A stretch of 64,000 nt of DNA, from contig JAJRPV010000024.1 of the NCBI GenBank assembly GCA_024280575.1, positions 1 through 64,000 on the forward strand. The letters run 5' to 3'. The notes beneath the pieces were generated by a model, which had not been told where the DNA came from, ran no database searches, and was given only the letters and a program-made list of their open reading frames with translations. The DNA comes from Campylobacterales bacterium. GTDB lineage: Bacteria > Campylobacterota > Campylobacteria > Campylobacterales > Sulfurospirillaceae. Below are positions 63,570 to 64,000 of this stretch, one piece after another; the stretch's first letter is position 1; every line of letters begins with the position of its first letter. The position numbers and the translations under genes are program-made.

Positions 63570-64000
63570 TTTACAACCGCCATTTCTTCTACTTTGTGCT
63601 TTGCAAATGTTTTATTTACAAAATATTGCTGTACTATAGATGCTAAGTTGCTTACAAACCAATAAAGCGTCAAACCTGCAGGAAAGGTTACGAAGAAAAA
63701 TGTAAATATCAAAGGCAAAAATTTCATTATCTTCTCTTGCGTTTTATCAGTAAAATTATTTGGTGCAAGTCTTTGCTGTAAAAACATAGATCCACCCATC
63801 AGAATTGGAAGTATAAAATATGGGTCCATCACAGCTAAATCATGAATCCATAAAATCCAAGGCGCACCTTTCAATTCAACCGTATTTTGGAGAACTCTAT
63901 ACACACCATAAAAAACAGGTATCTGCAAGATCATAGGCAAACATCCACCCATTGGGTTAGCGCCATGTTTTTTATATAATTCCATCATATGGGCATTTAG
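63566..64000 (-). CDS. yidC: YidC membrane protein insertase, N-terminus outside window
   Basis: About 145 C-terminal residues are visible, entering at the right edge. The YidC core is clear: [28 protein letters not shown] in two parts ([16 protein letters not shown], then [10 protein letters not shown]), [20 protein letters not shown] and a basic tail. It inserts membrane proteins and is coupled to jag by ATGA. Confidence 0.95.
   Translation of the reverse strand, partial: LNAHMMELYKKHGANPMGGCLPMILQIPVFYGVYRVLQNTVELKGAPWILWIHDLAVMDPYFILPILMGGSMFLQQRLAPNNFTDKTQEKIMKFLPLIFTFFFVTFPAGLTLYWFVSNLASIVQQYFVNKTFAKHKVEEMAVVK

Noticed and set aside
1-64000. tRNA, rRNA, CRISPR, prophage or insertion sequence
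   Set aside because: Gaps are too short or lack the needed structure, and no transposase, integrase, Cas or phage protein was seen.

Overview
The window looks like chromosomal core sequence from a Campylobacterota (Epsilonproteobacteria) bacterium, most likely Sulfurimonas or a close relative. This rests on the AT-rich, densely packed coding, the periplasmic nitrate reductase operon in the order napA-G-H-B-F-L-D, a four-subunit pyruvate:ferredoxin oxidoreductase (porCDAB, the usual companion of the reductive TCA cycle), a Campylobacterota-type fbp, and the yidC-jag-mnmE gene order. It was identified by eye without database searches. I see no rRNA, tRNA, CRISPR array, prophage or insertion sequence.

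Layout. 1-3112 (minus): lemA, a DUF3137 gene, an EI24/CysZ-like membrane protein and a PepD-type dipeptidase cut by the left edge. 3162-8693: a small lipoprotein, cmoB, a hotdog protein, a metallo-beta-lactamase-fold hydrolase and the porCDAB operon. 8914-14863 (plus): nadE, a DegT aminotransferase, lpxK, argB, thrC and kdsB, closed by a perfect hairpin shared with ilvA. 14907-19540: ilvA, a CoA-binding protein, trmA, DUF445, an HD-domain protein and a chalcone-isomerase-like protein. 19529-29264 (minus): a nitrate respiration block reading Crp/Fnr regulator, NarX/PilJ-like sensor, napAGHBF, an unknown small protein, napL, napD and a Fur-family regulator. An FNR-type palindrome lies just upstream of napA. 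29369-33602 (plus): a MotA/ExbB-like plus MotB/OmpA-like pair that resembles the ZorAB motor, a tiny ORF, yggT and a lytic transglycosylase. 33635-41053: two different class I fructose-1,6-bisphosphatases, mobB, metG, a MurF-N-domain-like orphan, ybeY and a cation/Ca exchanger. 41042-50424 (minus): PBP2, an MreD-like protein, argA, ysxC, lptA, lptC, kdsC, hisB, rlpA, mltD, tatD and a REC-REC-GGDEF regulator. 50606-64000 (minus): recN, nadK, a PglF/FlaA1-type dehydratase, galE, purL, DUF302, an Mla-like lipid transport cluster with a degenerate ATPase, mnmE, jag and yidC (cut by the right edge).

Functional picture. The genes fit an anaerobic or microaerobic, nitrate-respiring, probably autotrophic Gram-negative cell. 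PorCDAB makes pyruvate from acetyl-CoA and CO2, and FBPase serves gluconeogenesis. The Nap block has its own regulators. There is a large envelope set: Kdo and LPS synthesis and transport, PBP2, three peptidoglycan lyases or septal factors, and Mla-type transport.

Most noteworthy signals. (1) A 10-14 bp palindrome, CTACATGTAG inside CTCTACATGTAGAG, occurs at least eight times, almost always inside genes and in both stop-free reading frames. (2) The ZorAB-like pair lacks ZorC/ZorD. (3) A nitrate-sensor-like protein without a kinase sits between a Crp/Fnr regulator and napA, followed by an FNR-type box. (4) The Mla ATPase has no Walker A. (5) mnmE has no ATG/GTG/TTG start for its essential N-terminus. 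(6) Five single-base frameshifts occur in homopolymers, pointing to sequence error or, for the A9 run, possible phase variation. (7) An exact 80-bp tandem repeat precedes the GGDEF gene.
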